From Candidatus Rifleibacteriota bacterium (GTDB taxonomy: Bacteria > Muiribacteriota > Ozemobacteria > Ozemobacterales > Ozemobacteraceae), in assembly GCA_024710355.1 (NCBI GenBank), contig JANJUX010000055.1:1-34247 (forward strand): DNA of 34,247 bases. Reading direction: 5' to 3'. The position numbers and the translations under genes were made by a program. Positions 8,613 through 16,527 of this stretch are shown here, one piece after another. The notes below the pieces were generated by a model. That model was given only the letters and a program-made list of their open reading frames with translations, made no database searches and was not told the DNA's origin. The first letter of the stretch is position 1. Each line of letters opens with the position of its first letter.

Positions 8613-10100
8613 ATGTTACAGTTTCACAATGTTTCGTTTACTTACCCTTCTGCACCCAGTTCACTGTTTACCAATCTCAGTCTGACTTTTGGAAAAGGCT
8701 GGTCAGGTCTGGTCGGCCCGAACGGCTCCGGCAAGACGACCCTGATCAGTCTTGCGACCGGCGAGCTGCAGCCTGATACCGGTCATGTCAGGCACACCGG
8801 TTTGCTGGTCTGCTGCCCGCAGCGCAGCGAAAAGCCGGGCGACAACGAGCGCGGTCTGTTCGACCCCTTCAGCTGGGACAGCGAAAAAGAGCGTCTCTGC
8901 CGCCTGCTCGAAATTCAGCCCGACTGGCTTGACCGCTGGCAGACCCTGAGCCAGGGCGAGCAGAAGCGCTTTCAGGTCGCTGCGGTTCTGGCGCAGAAAC
9001 CCGATATTCTGCTCGTCGATGAACCGACCAATCACCTCGACATGGTGTCGGCGGAAATGATCTTTGCGGCTTTCAGAAGCTTCGAGGGCATCGGTGTTCT
9101 GATCAGTCACGACCGCCGTCTGCTCGATGATCTCTGCCAGCGCATCGTCTTTATCGACCCGCCCGACGTGCTGCAGTTTTCAGGAAGCTATTCGCAGGCG
9201 CTTGAACAGAAGAACGGCGACGAACAGCATACGGTTCAGCATCGCGAAAACCTTAAAAAATCGGCTGCCCGACTTGAAAAAGAACTGCATCGCCGCCTCG
9301 ATGAGGCCGACCGCTCGGCTTCACGTGTCTCGAAAAAGCATGTGGGGCGCCACGATGCCGATATGCGCGCCAAAATCAATCTGGCAAAACTTACGAGCAA
9401 AGACGCCACAGCCGGCAATCTCGCTGCCTCGATGGGCAAGCGCGTCGCCCGTCTGCACGAAGAAATCGCCAGCACCCGGGTTAAAAAGCGCTACGATCTC
9501 GACTTTCGCCTTGCCGGCGAGCGCAGCCCGCGTGACTGCGTCGCGAGGCTGCAGCGGCAGGCATTGCCGATGGGCCCGCAGCGATTTCTCGAAGTGCCGG
9601 AAATGACGATTCTGCCCGGTGACCGCATCGGCATCGTTGGCCCGAACGGCTCGGGCAAGAGCACGTTTCTGCGGCTGCTCGTCGCCAGTATCGATTTTCC
9701 GCCGGACCGGGTTCTCTATATTCCGCAGGAAATCTCGAGCGAGCGCTCGGGCGAAATTGTCAGGGAAATGCTGGCACTGCCATCGGAACAGCTCGGCCAG
9801 GTGATGTCGTTCGTCAGCTGCCTCGGCTCGATTCCGGCGCGGCTGCGTGAAACCGAGGTTCCCAGCCCCGGTGAGGTGCGCAAGATCTGTCTCGCGCTCG
9901 GGCTGCTGAAAAAGCCGTGGGTGATCATCATGGACGAACCGACGAATCATCTCGATCTGCCGGCCATCGAACTGCTCGAAGGCGCGCTCGCGCAGATCGA
10001 ATCGGCGCTGCTTCTCGTCAGCCACGACGCGGTTTTCCTGTCACATCTGGTCGACCGCCGCCTCTGCTTTTCCGGTGGTTCGATGTCTTTCGACTCGTGA
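8613..10100 (+). CDS. ABC-F family ATPase (ribosome-associated type)
   Basis: The protein has 495 residues and no membrane segment. It holds two ABC ATPase domains. The first has Walker A GPNGSGKT (35-42), signature LSQGEQ (112-117) and a DEPTNHLD Walker B; the second has Walker A GPNGSGKS (343-350), signature SPGEVRK and a second DEPTNHLD. The charged, helical linker between them (about 200-300, with RHDADMRAKINLAKLTSKDA) matches the ABC-F inter-domain linker that reaches into the ribosome. ABC-F proteins act on stalled translation or give antibiotic resistance by ribosome protection; which applies here is not shown. The ATG at 8613, with GGAGG seven bases upstream, is preferred over one at 8595. 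Confidence 0.9.
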   Translation: MLQFHNVSFTYPSAPSSLFTNLSLTFGKGWSGLVGPNGSGKTTLISLATGELQPDTGHVRHTGLLVCCPQRSEKPGDNERGLFDPFSWDSEKERLCRLLEIQPDWLDRWQTLSQGEQKRFQVAAVLAQKPDILLVDEPTNHLDMVSAEMIFAAFRSFEGIGVLISHDRRLLDDLCQRIVFIDPPDVLQFSGSYSQALEQKNGDEQHTVQHRENLKKSAARLEKELHRRLDEADRSASRVSKKHVGRHDADMRAKINLAKLTSKDATAGNLAASMGKRVARLHEEIASTRVKKRYDLDFRLAGERSPRDCVARLQRQALPMGPQRFLEVPEMTILPGDRIGIVGPNGSGKSTFLRLLVASIDFPPDRVLYIPQEISSERSGEIVREMLALPSEQLGQVMSFVSCLGSIPARLRETEVPSPGEVRKICLALGLLKKPWVIIMDEPTNHLDLPAIELLEGALAQIESALLLVSHDAVFLSHLVDRRLCFSGGSMSFDS

Positions 10101-10182
10101 CCCGTGCCGCCGGAAAGCAAGGGTTTTATTTTTTACGGGCCTGGGGTATGTATTTTATGAAAATCACAGGGCAGGTATAAAA

Positions 10183-10836
10183 ATGAAAAAGACAGATATT
10201 CCGATTGTTGTTCCTGCAGGCCTCGAAGCCCGGAAAACCGAATTTTCTGAATACCTCGAGTCAGCAAGACTGCGGCTGGAAAAATTCGCCGGCCGGTATG
10301 GCTGGCAATACCTGACCGACAAAACCTTTGTCGATTCATGGGAAATCTACGATGACAAAAGGGATTTCGACCGGCGCATCTGTGAACTGGCAGGAGTGGC
10401 GACTGACACAAAACTGCCTGCGACCTATTCGGCAGCGCTCGAGCGGCGGGTTCTCATAACCGTCACCCCCGGGCTTTACCTCGCGAATTATCCGCAGGGC
10501 GACGAACCTGAGGCGTTTGTGAAGCTTCTGTGTCATGAAATGGCGCATCGCCTTCATATCAGAATTCTCGACGGCAACGAAGAGGCGATGGGGCCGGTAT
10601 GGTTTTATGAGGGCTTTGCCCTGTTCGCTGCCGGGCAGTTTGCTGATTCATATCACCCGCTTGCAGAAAATGAGCTGCTCGGCATTTTTGCCGAGAGTGA
10701 AAGGGGCGATTACCGGCGTTATGCACACGCCTTTCGCCAGCTTGCCGCTCGGGTTGAATCGTTTCAGGATTTTCTCACCTGGCCGGCGCAGGAAGATTTC
10801 ATTGAGCGGCTGAAAAGACTCCTTGAAAATGGTTGA
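10183..10836 (+). CDS. Putative zinc metallopeptidase (HEMAH motif), unknown family
   Basis: This 217-residue soluble protein has HEMAH at 118-122 and a downstream E143 in FYEGFALFAAGQF. That spacing (HExxH then an EGxA-like motif) is the gluzincin-type zinc site, as in peptidase-MA-like families. No signal peptide is present, so it should act in the cytoplasm unless exported by another route. An N-terminal Tyr/Phe-rich alpha-beta region (about 20-60) precedes it. The ATG is chosen because the reading frame begins with a Lys-rich start and the 10183 codon follows an AGGTATAAAA sequence. It sits after the ABC-F gene and overlaps the GNAT gene by a few bases. Substrate is unknown. Confidence 0.72.
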   Translation: MKKTDIPIVVPAGLEARKTEFSEYLESARLRLEKFAGRYGWQYLTDKTFVDSWEIYDDKRDFDRRICELAGVATDTKLPATYSAALERRVLITVTPGLYLANYPQGDEPEAFVKLLCHEMAHRLHIRILDGNEEAMGPVWFYEGFALFAAGQFADSYHPLAENELLGIFAESERGDYRRYAHAFRQLAARVESFQDFLTWPAQEDFIERLKRLLENG

Positions 10837-11392
10837 AGCCATGAACAAAGCTGAATGTAAAATTGAAACCGCGAGGCTGATTCTCAGAAACTGGCTTGAA
10901 ACCGACTTGGAGCCATTTGCCAGACTTAATTCTGACCCGGTGGTGATGGAATTCTTTCCGAAAGCTCTGTCGGAACAAGAAAGCAACGCAATGGCAGCTC
11001 GTCTCAAAGATCGCATCGATCGCGAAGGCTGGGGCTTATGGGCGGTTGAAAGAAAGTATACCGGTGAGTTCATCGGCTTTACCGGGTTGAGCGTTCCGGT
11101 GGCCGACCTGCCATTTATGCCCTGTGTCGAAATCGGCTGGCGGCTGGCAAAGGAACACTGGGGAAATGGCTTCGCGACCGAGGCTGCCCGTGCGGTGCTG
11201 CGATTTGCTTTCGATGAACTGAAGCTTGACGAGGTTGTTTCGTTCACCGCCGTAACCAACCTGCGTTCTCAGGCTGTAATGCGACGAATCGGCATGAGCA
11301 ATACGGGTGCAGATTTCGATCACCCGAATGTGCCGCCGGGCAGCAGTCTGAGGCGGCATGTGCTGTTCAAGGCATTGAAAAAAGATTTCTGA
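10829..11392 (+). CDS. GNAT-family N-acetyltransferase (RimJ/RimL-like)
   Basis: The sequence begins IETARLILRNW, typical of RimJ/RimL-like acetyltransferases. The acetyl-CoA-binding region shows WRLAKEHWGNGFATEAARAVLRFAF (the Q/R-x-x-G-x-G/A-like loop) and the family ending NLRSQAVMRRIGM. It transfers an acetyl group from acetyl-CoA to an amine, often a protein N-terminus; the substrate is not known. The likely ATG at 10829 overlaps the stop codon of the metallopeptidase gene, suggesting coupling; ATG at 10841 (start MNKAECK) is an alternative. Length of about 180 residues fits the family. The three genes 8613-11392 may be one transcript. Confidence 0.85.
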   Translation: MVEAMNKAECKIETARLILRNWLETDLEPFARLNSDPVVMEFFPKALSEQESNAMAARLKDRIDREGWGLWAVERKYTGEFIGFTGLSVPVADLPFMPCVEIGWRLAKEHWGNGFATEAARAVLRFAFDELKLDEVVSFTAVTNLRSQAVMRRIGMSNTGADFDHPNVPPGSSLRRHVLFKALKKDF

Positions 11393-11523
11393 GGCTGTTT
11401 ACCTGGAAAAACCTGCAATGAAGGCCAGCTGAATATTTTATCCGGCAGGCTGCAACCTGTGATCAACCGGCATAAATCCGGTGTTTGTTGATAACTGCAG
11501 GCAAAAGTAGAATCGTTGTCGAC

Positions 11524-11662
11524 GAACCGGTTCAACTTTGTTCATGCATGCATAATTCGCAAAAAATAACTGTCGCAGAGCCGGTGTTCAATTTTCTGGC
11601 CGGGAATAATTGAAATTTGTTGCTGGATTATTTTATGATATTGTATGCTACTAAATGATATT
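11524..11662. promoter_or_regulatory. Gene-free region 11393-11811 with small repeats
   Basis: About 445 bases between the acetyltransferase and modA hold no gene. A perfect palindrome GAACCGGTTC lies at 11524-11533. Two direct copies of ATGATATT, at 11635-11642 and 11655-11662, have centres exactly 20 bases (about two helical turns) apart, which could mark a regulator site. I do not recognise a ModE site. Confidence 0.3.
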
Positions 11663-11781
11663 TATCAGTCGATGCGAGTGGTTCTGATTATGACTTGATC
11701 GGAAAGTAGAGTATGGTGATTTCAGACGCAATCAGCGGTTTTAGCTTGCTATGGCAATGAAACTGAACTCGTTTTGCCGAA

Positions 11782-11817
11782 TTCCGGTTCGGAAAATTTC
11801 TGAAGATGAAGTATAAT
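11782..11817 (+). promoter_or_regulatory. Candidate modABC promoter with operator-like dyad
   Basis: TATAAT (11812-11817) precedes an AAGGA ribosome site and the modA ATG. At the -35 position lies a dyad TTCCG-GTT-CGGAA (11782-11794) in place of a good TTGACA, which suggests an activator- or repressor-controlled promoter. Its core, CCGGTTCGG, recurs in the ABC-F promoter spacer (8425-8433). Confidence 0.45.
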
Positions 11818-11838
11818 TGAATCATAAAGGAACAGGTT

Positions 11839-12636
11839 ATGCTGACGAACAAAATTGCTGCCATTCTTCTGTTTATCGTTGTCATCGGCTCATTATCTTT
11901 TAATGCGCCTGTAAATGCGGCTGAGCAGAAGAGCATTCTCGTTTCGGCGGCGGTCAGCCTGAAAAACGTTCTTGAGCAGTGCCAGAAGTGCTTTGAAGCA
12001 AAGAACCCCGATGTAAAGATCAAATTCAATTTCGGCGGTTCGGGCATGCTTCTGAACCAGATCAAAAGCGGCGCTCCGATCGACCTGTTCATCTCTGCCG
12101 ACATTCGTGATTTCGAAAAAATCGACGCTCCCGCGGCAAAAATCATTGCCGAAGGCTATCCGAAGCCGTTTGTCGGTAATGAGCTGGTGTTCATTGTTCC
12201 GAAAAACAGCGAAGCGGGCCCGCTGGCTTTCGAAGATCTCAGAATGGATGCCCTGAAAAAGATCGCGATCGGCAACCCGAAAACGGTGCCGGCCGGCCGC
12301 TATGCCGACGAGGCTATCAGAGCGTCAGGCCGGTATGAAGCGTTGCGCGAAAAACTCGTTCTCTGCGAGAATGTGCGTCAGGTGCTCGATTACGTGGTTC
12401 GCGGCGAGGTCGACGGCGGCTTTGTCTATCGCACCGACGCGATGCTGGTGCCCGAGGACGAGATCAGACTGGCGTTTGCCGTTTCCCCTGATCAGCATGC
12501 GCCGATTGTATATGGGCTTGGCAGGCTGACGGCGGCGAATAACCCCGAGCTGGTCGAGCGCTTCGTTACTTTCATGGCCGGGCCGGAGTGCCGGGAAATT
12601 TTAACCGCTGCAGGTTTTCTGCTGCCGAAACAATAG
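11839..12636 (+). CDS. modA: Molybdate ABC transporter substrate-binding protein
   Basis: ModA captures molybdate (and tungstate) in the periplasm and hands it to ModBC. A signal peptide covers residues 1 to about 30 (ending VNAAEQ). The mature protein starts ILVSAAVSLKNVLEQC, and continues with the GGSGMLLNQIKSGAPIDLFISAD block that forms the oxyanion-binding pocket, then FVGNELVFIVPK and the typical TVPAGRYADEA region near residues 150-160. Length (265 residues) is normal for the family. It is the first gene of a modABC operon; modB begins ten bases after its stop. Confidence 0.93.
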   Translation: MLTNKIAAILLFIVVIGSLSFNAPVNAAEQKSILVSAAVSLKNVLEQCQKCFEAKNPDVKIKFNFGGSGMLLNQIKSGAPIDLFISADIRDFEKIDAPAAKIIAEGYPKPFVGNELVFIVPKNSEAGPLAFEDLRMDALKKIAIGNPKTVPAGRYADEAIRASGRYEALREKLVLCENVRQVLDYVVRGEVDGGFVYRTDAMLVPEDEIRLAFAVSPDQHAPIVYGLGRLTAANNPELVERFVTFMAGPECREILTAAGFLLPKQ

Positions 12637-12646
12637 GAGCCAGACA

Positions 12647-13309
12647 TTGGAATGGTGGGTGCCGCTTGAAATCTCTCTGAAGGTTTCGCTCTGCAGCTCG
12701 ATAATCGTTTTTTTTATCGGCACGGCGATTGCCTACGTTCTGGCGATGAAAAATTTCCCCGGAAAGAGGGCGTTCGAGATCGCCGTCATGCTGCCGCTGG
12801 TGCTGCCGCCGACGGTTACCGGCTACTATCTGATTCTGATCTTCGGAAAAAACGGCCTGATCGGGCGTTTCCTTTACGACCTGTTCGGCGTCACGCTGAT
12901 TTTTTCATGGCAGGGCGCGGTGGTCGCTTCGGCGGTTGTGGCTCTGCCGCTGATGGTTCAGGCCGCGAAGTCGGCGATCGAGTCGGTCGACAAGCATTTT
13001 ATTCAGGTTTCGTACACTCTTGGCCATTCTGAGCTTGATACGGCGGTTAAAGTGATTTTTCCGCTTGCGAAGAACGGCATTCTGGCCGGCTTCATTCTCG
13101 CCTTTTCTCGCGCACTCGGCGAATTCGGCGCGACGCTGATGCTGGCCGGCAATATTCCCGGTGAGACGAACACGATGCCGATCGAGATTTATTCGCTGGC
13201 CTCGTTTGGTGAATGGGGAAAAGCACAGATCTTCGTCGTCGTTCTGACGCTGGTTTCAGCGCTGGCCGTGTTTGCATCGAGATTCTTTTCAGGATACCGA
13301 ACCAGATGA
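12647..13309 (+). CDS. modB: Molybdate ABC transporter permease
   Basis: This 220-residue integral membrane protein has several hydrophobic helices (about 10-30, 47-69, 85-110, 150-165 and 190-210). The EAA loop for the ATPase contact is seen as SRALGEFGATLMLAGN, the usual ModB version. The gene starts with TTG at 12647: a GGAG ribosome site lies seven bases upstream and no in-frame ATG fits. ModB forms the channel for molybdate through the inner membrane as a dimer. The stop codon overlaps the modC ATG (ATGA). Confidence 0.93.
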   Translation: MEWWVPLEISLKVSLCSSIIVFFIGTAIAYVLAMKNFPGKRAFEIAVMLPLVLPPTVTGYYLILIFGKNGLIGRFLYDLFGVTLIFSWQGAVVASAVVALPLMVQAAKSAIESVDKHFIQVSYTLGHSELDTAVKVIFPLAKNGILAGFILAFSRALGEFGATLMLAGNIPGETNTMPIEIYSLASFGEWGKAQIFVVVLTLVSALAVFASRFFSGYRTR

Positions 13310-14070
13310 GCCTGCAGATCAAAATACAGAAACAGCTCGCCGACTTCTCTCTCGACGTCGAATGGGAAGTGAAAAAGGAAATCGGCGTGATTTTTGGCTA
13401 TTCCGGGGCCGGCAAGAGCCTGTCACTGCAGCTGATCGCCGGTCTTCTGGCGCCTGATGCCGGCCGAATTCAGGCTGACGGCAATCTGTTCTTCGATTCG
13501 GCGACCGGTCTGCATCAGCCGCCGCAGAAGCGGCGGCTGGGCTATGTTTTCCAGGACAGTTCGCTTTTCCCGCATATGAGCGTGGCCGACAATATCAGAT
13601 TCGGTCTGCGCGACAAGGATGCGGCTGCCGGCGAAAAGCATCTGCTCGAAATGGCGCGCCAGTTCGAGATCGATGATCTGCTGCAGAAGTTTCCGCATCA
13701 GATTTCGGGCGGCCAGAAACAGCGCGTTGCATTTTCGAGGGCGCTTATCGGGGAACCGCTCGCATTGCTGCTCGATGAGCCGTTTTCGGCTCTCGATAAC
13801 CCGATCCGGGCGAAAATGCGCAAGTTTCTGATTCAGGTGCAGCGGCAGTTCAATATTCCGATTGTCATGGTGACGCACGATCTTTTCGAAGCCTGTTCGC
13901 TGGCTGACAGGATCATGATTTATTCAGCTGGCCGGGTCATTCAATCAGGTGCGCCGCAGGAAGTCTTTCAGAACCCGGCTAATGACCAGGTCAGAAACCT
14001 GCTCGACGTCGAAGAATTCTGCCGCTTCGATTTTTTCAAGCCCGATCGAGGGTCGCCAGAAAGTCGATGA
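13306..14070 (+). CDS. modC: Molybdate ABC transporter ATPase, short form
   Basis: The ATP-binding subunit drives molybdate import. Walker A is GYSGAGKS (31-38), the Q-loop VFQDSSLFPHM, signature SGGQKQR (134-140) and Walker B LALLLDEPF (152-160), with the H-loop in MVTHDL. The protein ends at 254 residues, while E. coli ModC has about 352; the C-terminal molybdate-sensing (TOBE/MopI-type) domain is missing. The start at 13306, overlapping the modB stop, is chosen over the upstream frame. The last 35 bases overlap the 3' end of ispH on the other strand, so both C-termini are encoded by the same DNA. Confidence 0.93.
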   Translation: MSLQIKIQKQLADFSLDVEWEVKKEIGVIFGYSGAGKSLSLQLIAGLLAPDAGRIQADGNLFFDSATGLHQPPQKRRLGYVFQDSSLFPHMSVADNIRFGLRDKDAAAGEKHLLEMARQFEIDDLLQKFPHQISGGQKQRVAFSRALIGEPLALLLDEPFSALDNPIRAKMRKFLIQVQRQFNIPIVMVTHDLFEACSLADRIMIYSAGRVIQSGAPQEVFQNPANDQVRNLLDVEEFCRFDFFKPDRGSPESR

Positions 14071-14878
14071 CTTTCTGAGTGATGAAATCTGGTGTTGAAG
14101 CGCCCGCAGATACAATGATGTTCTGACAGCCGGCAAAATCGCCGAGGTTGAGCTCGGCTTCGGTTTCGACATGAAAGGTGCGCGGGCAGAGGCCGGCGGC
14201 GATTTCGGCGAGGCGCCGGGTGTTGGCGCTCGATTTGCCGCCGACGATGACGACCGCATCGGCTTCAGCTGCGAGTTTTCTGATTTCCTGCTGGCGGTCT
14301 GAAGTGGCCTGGCAGATCGAATCGCAGATCACCGCTTCATCGGCGCTCGCCTTGAGAATTGCGGCGATGCGGTTGAATTCGTCCTCATTGAAGGTGGTCT
14401 GGCCGATAACCATGACTTTGGGGCGGCGCGACACCCGGCGGGCCTGTTCTTCGCCGGCGATGACTTCCTGGGTGGTGGCGAAGCTCTGCAGGCTGAGAAT
14501 CTCGGGGTGGTCGGGGTCGCCGATAATGTAGATATAATAGCCCTTTTCGCTGTATTTTTTTATCTGGCGCTGGCTGGTGACGACGTGCGGGCAGGTGGCA
14601 TCGACAATTGCGAGGCCGCGTTCGGAAATTTCCCTGATCTGGCCGGCCGGCATGCCGTGGGCGCGGATGATGATCGTGCCATCGGTGACCGTGTGCCAGT
14701 CTTTAACGGTGCCGACGCCATTTTCGCGCAGGTATTCGACGGCCTGCGGGTTGTGGATAAGCGGGCCGCTGGTGAAGACGCGGCCGGGAGCTTTGGCGGC
14801 GGTCTGCAGCGCCATCTGCATGGCGCGTTTGACTCCCATGCAGAAGCCCGAGGTGCGGGCGAGAATGATTCTGGGCAT
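14036..14878 (-). CDS. ispH: 4-hydroxy-3-methylbut-2-enyl diphosphate reductase
   Basis: IspH is the last enzyme of the MEP isoprenoid pathway. It reduces HMBPP to IPP and DMAPP using an iron-sulfur cluster. The three cluster cysteines are visible: Cys13 (GFCMGV), Cys96 (DATCPHV) and Cys189 (DSICQATSDRQ). Other family blocks are IRAHGMP, GQTTFNEDEF, GGKSSANTRRL and SAGASTPDFI. Length (280 residues) is normal. The ATG directly follows the stop of the upstream membrane-protein gene, so the two are co-transcribed. Its end overlaps modC by 35 bases tail to tail. Confidence 0.96.
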   Translation of the reverse strand: MPRIILARTSGFCMGVKRAMQMALQTAAKAPGRVFTSGPLIHNPQAVEYLRENGVGTVKDWHTVTDGTIIIRAHGMPAGQIREISERGLAIVDATCPHVVTSQRQIKKYSEKGYYIYIIGDPDHPEILSLQSFATTQEVIAGEEQARRVSRRPKVMVIGQTTFNEDEFNRIAAILKASADEAVICDSICQATSDRQQEIRKLAAEADAVVIVGGKSSANTRRLAEIAAGLCPRTFHVETEAELNLGDFAGCQNIIVSAGASTPDFITQKVIDFLATLDRA

Positions 14879-15937
14879 TTACTGTTCTCCGTAGGCGGCC
14901 GGGGTTGCGTCGGGGGTGCCGTCGAAAACGTGGGCCAGCGTGGCATTGAGTTCCTGTTTCATGCTGATCGAGCGGTGGTTTTGCACTCTGGTGAAACCCG
15001 TGAGCGTGCCGTTTCTGTCGAAATGGGCTTCGGCGGCGAACAGCGCTTTGGCCGGCTCCAGGAACATGCCGTAACGCATATCGTTGAGCACGACTTTGTG
15101 GCCGCCGTCGGGCAGGGCAATACTCTGCGGCTGCAGCATATGCATCGAAAACCATTTGAACAGGCGCCCGTGCTCGTGGTCGAGGGCGCGGGTCACGAAT
15201 TCGTCGCGGTCGGGCTCGACAGTGATGACTGGCGTCAGCGGTGCTTTCGAGGCTTTTTTCATGTAGGTGATCATGAAGCGGTTGTTGGCATCACGGCCCA
15301 CGACACGGTAGACAACGGTGTTGAGCAGGGTCGGCATTGCCCTGATTTCGACCGCTTCGAAGCCCTGCGCACGAAATAGCTCGCGGCCGCGGTTGATGAG
15401 AATCTGCGAGGTGTTCCAGCCCAGACCGGCGTAAACGGTGGTGGCCGCCAGCGTGATAATGGCGATCGACCGCACCCTGGTCGGCGTCAGCCAGCCGGTG
15501 AGGCCGATAAAAGTCGCCAGCAGCAGCGGCAGCGAATAGACCGGGTCGAGAATCGGCAGTGCGTCAATGGCGTAGCGTGCGTCGCTGATTGGCCACGCCA
15601 GGCTGGTGCCATAGGCGGTGAACCAGTCGATGATCGGGTGGGTGATCAGGCTCAGCAGCGCCAGGCCGATCCAGTCGCGCTTTGGTGCGTCTGAGCGCGC
15701 GAGGGCGCGGCATGCCAGCCCGATCGGCACCGCCAGCAGCAGCAGCGCCAGGAAGCCGTGAGTCGGCCCGCGATGGTATTTAAGCGATGCCCAGGGGCCC
15801 CAGTAACCGGCGATAATGTCGAAATCCGGCAGCAGCCCGATTATAAAACCGTACACCGCAGCGCGGCGCCCGAGCTTTTTGCCGTATGATGCCAGCCCGA
15901 CCGTTGAACCGAGCAGACCCTGTGTGACTATGTCCAT
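14879..15937 (-). CDS. Membrane protein of the YdjM/DUF457 (metal-dependent hydrolase) type
   Basis: The N-terminal ~190 residues form four or more hydrophobic segments. They carry the family signatures HRGPTHG (in the region of residue 70) and ITHPIIDWF, whose His and Asp residues may bind metal. The C-terminal ~150 residues appear soluble and mixed alpha/beta. Such proteins are annotated as membrane-bound metal-dependent hydrolases, but the reaction is unknown. I take the ATG at 15937, since AGGA lies about eight bases upstream and the predicted transcript start (near 15951) excludes the upstream GTG at 15955. ispH follows with no gap. Confidence 0.82.
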   Translation of the reverse strand: MDIVTQGLLGSTVGLASYGKKLGRRAAVYGFIIGLLPDFDIIAGYWGPWASLKYHRGPTHGFLALLLLAVPIGLACRALARSDAPKRDWIGLALLSLITHPIIDWFTAYGTSLAWPISDARYAIDALPILDPVYSLPLLLATFIGLTGWLTPTRVRSIAIITLAATTVYAGLGWNTSQILINRGRELFRAQGFEAVEIRAMPTLLNTVVYRVVGRDANNRFMITYMKKASKAPLTPVITVEPDRDEFVTRALDHEHGRLFKWFSMHMLQPQSIALPDGGHKVVLNDMRYGMFLEPAKALFAAEAHFDRNGTLTGFTRVQNHRSISMKQELNATLAHVFDGTPDATPAAYGEQ

Positions 15938-15957
15938 GATTGATTTCCTGTTCACCC

Positions 15958-15963
15958 ATTATA
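15958..15963 (-). promoter_or_regulatory. Candidate -10 box for the YdjM-like/ispH operon
   Basis: A perfect TATAAT on the minus strand stands 21 bases before the ATG at 15937. Transcription would start around 15951, leaving a short leader. No good -35 box is found at the right distance, so the promoter may need an activator. Confidence 0.4.
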
Positions 15964-16032
15964 GCACTGTCGGGCCAATGAAGCGATGATCAATTCATCA
16001 ACCCGGCTCGATTTTAAAGGCTAAGACCGCTT

Positions 16033-16061
16033 TTATATGACACTCTTCAGGTGTCATATAA
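16033..16061. repeat. Perfect 11-bp hairpin with 7-base loop
   Basis: TTATATGACAC (16033-16043) pairs with GTGTCATATAA (16051-16061). It sits about 70 bases upstream of the predicted promoter of the YdjM-like gene. The stem ends without a T-run, so it is more likely an operator or repeat than a terminator. Confidence 0.55.
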
Positions 16062-16171
16062 GAATAAAATAACCCTAAACCACTACTGACGCAAGACACA
16101 ATTTCACCGGCAGAGCAAACGCTTTTTAATGATCCTAAAATGCTGCTTCGGCAGGTCAGGCGATTGCATAA

Positions 16172-16339
16172 GCGATGCTTGTCGAGCACCCCATAGTTCC
16201 CTGCAAACGATGCCGCTAAGACCGGACGTTTTGCCTGGAGGGCAAAACGCGGGCGATTGCCGCAGGATGCGGCTTAGAGCCCGAGTTCCGGTCGCGCGAG
16301 CAGAGTGAGCAGCTGGAACTATGAGGGGGCGAAGATCGC
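16172..16339. ncRNA. Candidate structured RNA or large palindromic element (~168 nt)
   Basis: A long interrupted stem closes this region. Pairs are GCGAT/ATCGC (16172-16176, 16335-16339), CTT/AAG, CG/CG, CCC/GGG, CATAGTTCC (16192-16200)/GGAACTATG (16315-16323) and CTGC/GCAG. After an internal bubble GACCGGA (16220-16226) pairs with TCCGGTC (16287-16293). Inside this are two perfect hairpins: CGTTTTGCC/GGCAAAACG (16227-16249) and GCCGCA/TGCGGC (16259-16273). The shape, a long closing stem, a central bubble, then branched tips, is that of a structured RNA; a 6S-like RNA or a large repeat are both possible. The strand is not determined. No protein frame of note overlaps. Confidence 0.35.
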
Positions 16340-16422
16340 AGAGCGTTGCAACGACTGACATGCCGTAATACACCTACTTGAACATAACAAGGCTTGCGTT
16401 TGCTCTGACTTGAAATGGGATT

Positions 16423-16495
16423 TTGTTGAATTGGTGCAACTCTGGTATAATCGAGGAAGGTGATTATTTCATCACCTCTACTACGCCACCCGGCG
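16423..16495 (+). promoter_or_regulatory. Promoter and structured leader of the 39-residue gene
   Basis: TTGTTG (16423-16428), a 17-base spacer and TATAAT (16446-16451) precede the small gene. The leader, starting near 16458, opens with a hairpin, AGGTGAT (16458-16464)/ATCACCT (16471-16477), followed by CGCC-ACCC-GGCG (16484-16495). Two hairpins ahead of a very strong ribosome site suggest a stable or regulated mRNA. Confidence 0.55.
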
Positions 16496-16527
16496 AGGAT
16501 CTAACAGGCATCTACAGGAGGCCAAAA

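Noticed and set aside
13213..14070. Upstream start for modC at 13213
   Set aside because: It would overlap modB by almost 100 bases; the ATG at 13306 overlaps the modB stop by ATGA and begins at the family N-terminus.
14507..15379. 290-codon plus-strand frame over ispH and the YdjM-like gene
   Set aside because: It runs across two well-supported genes on the other strand and shows no family motif.
16104..16373. 89-codon minus-strand frame in the intergenic region
   Set aside because: It runs through the branched inverted-repeat element and has no ribosome site or recognisable composition.
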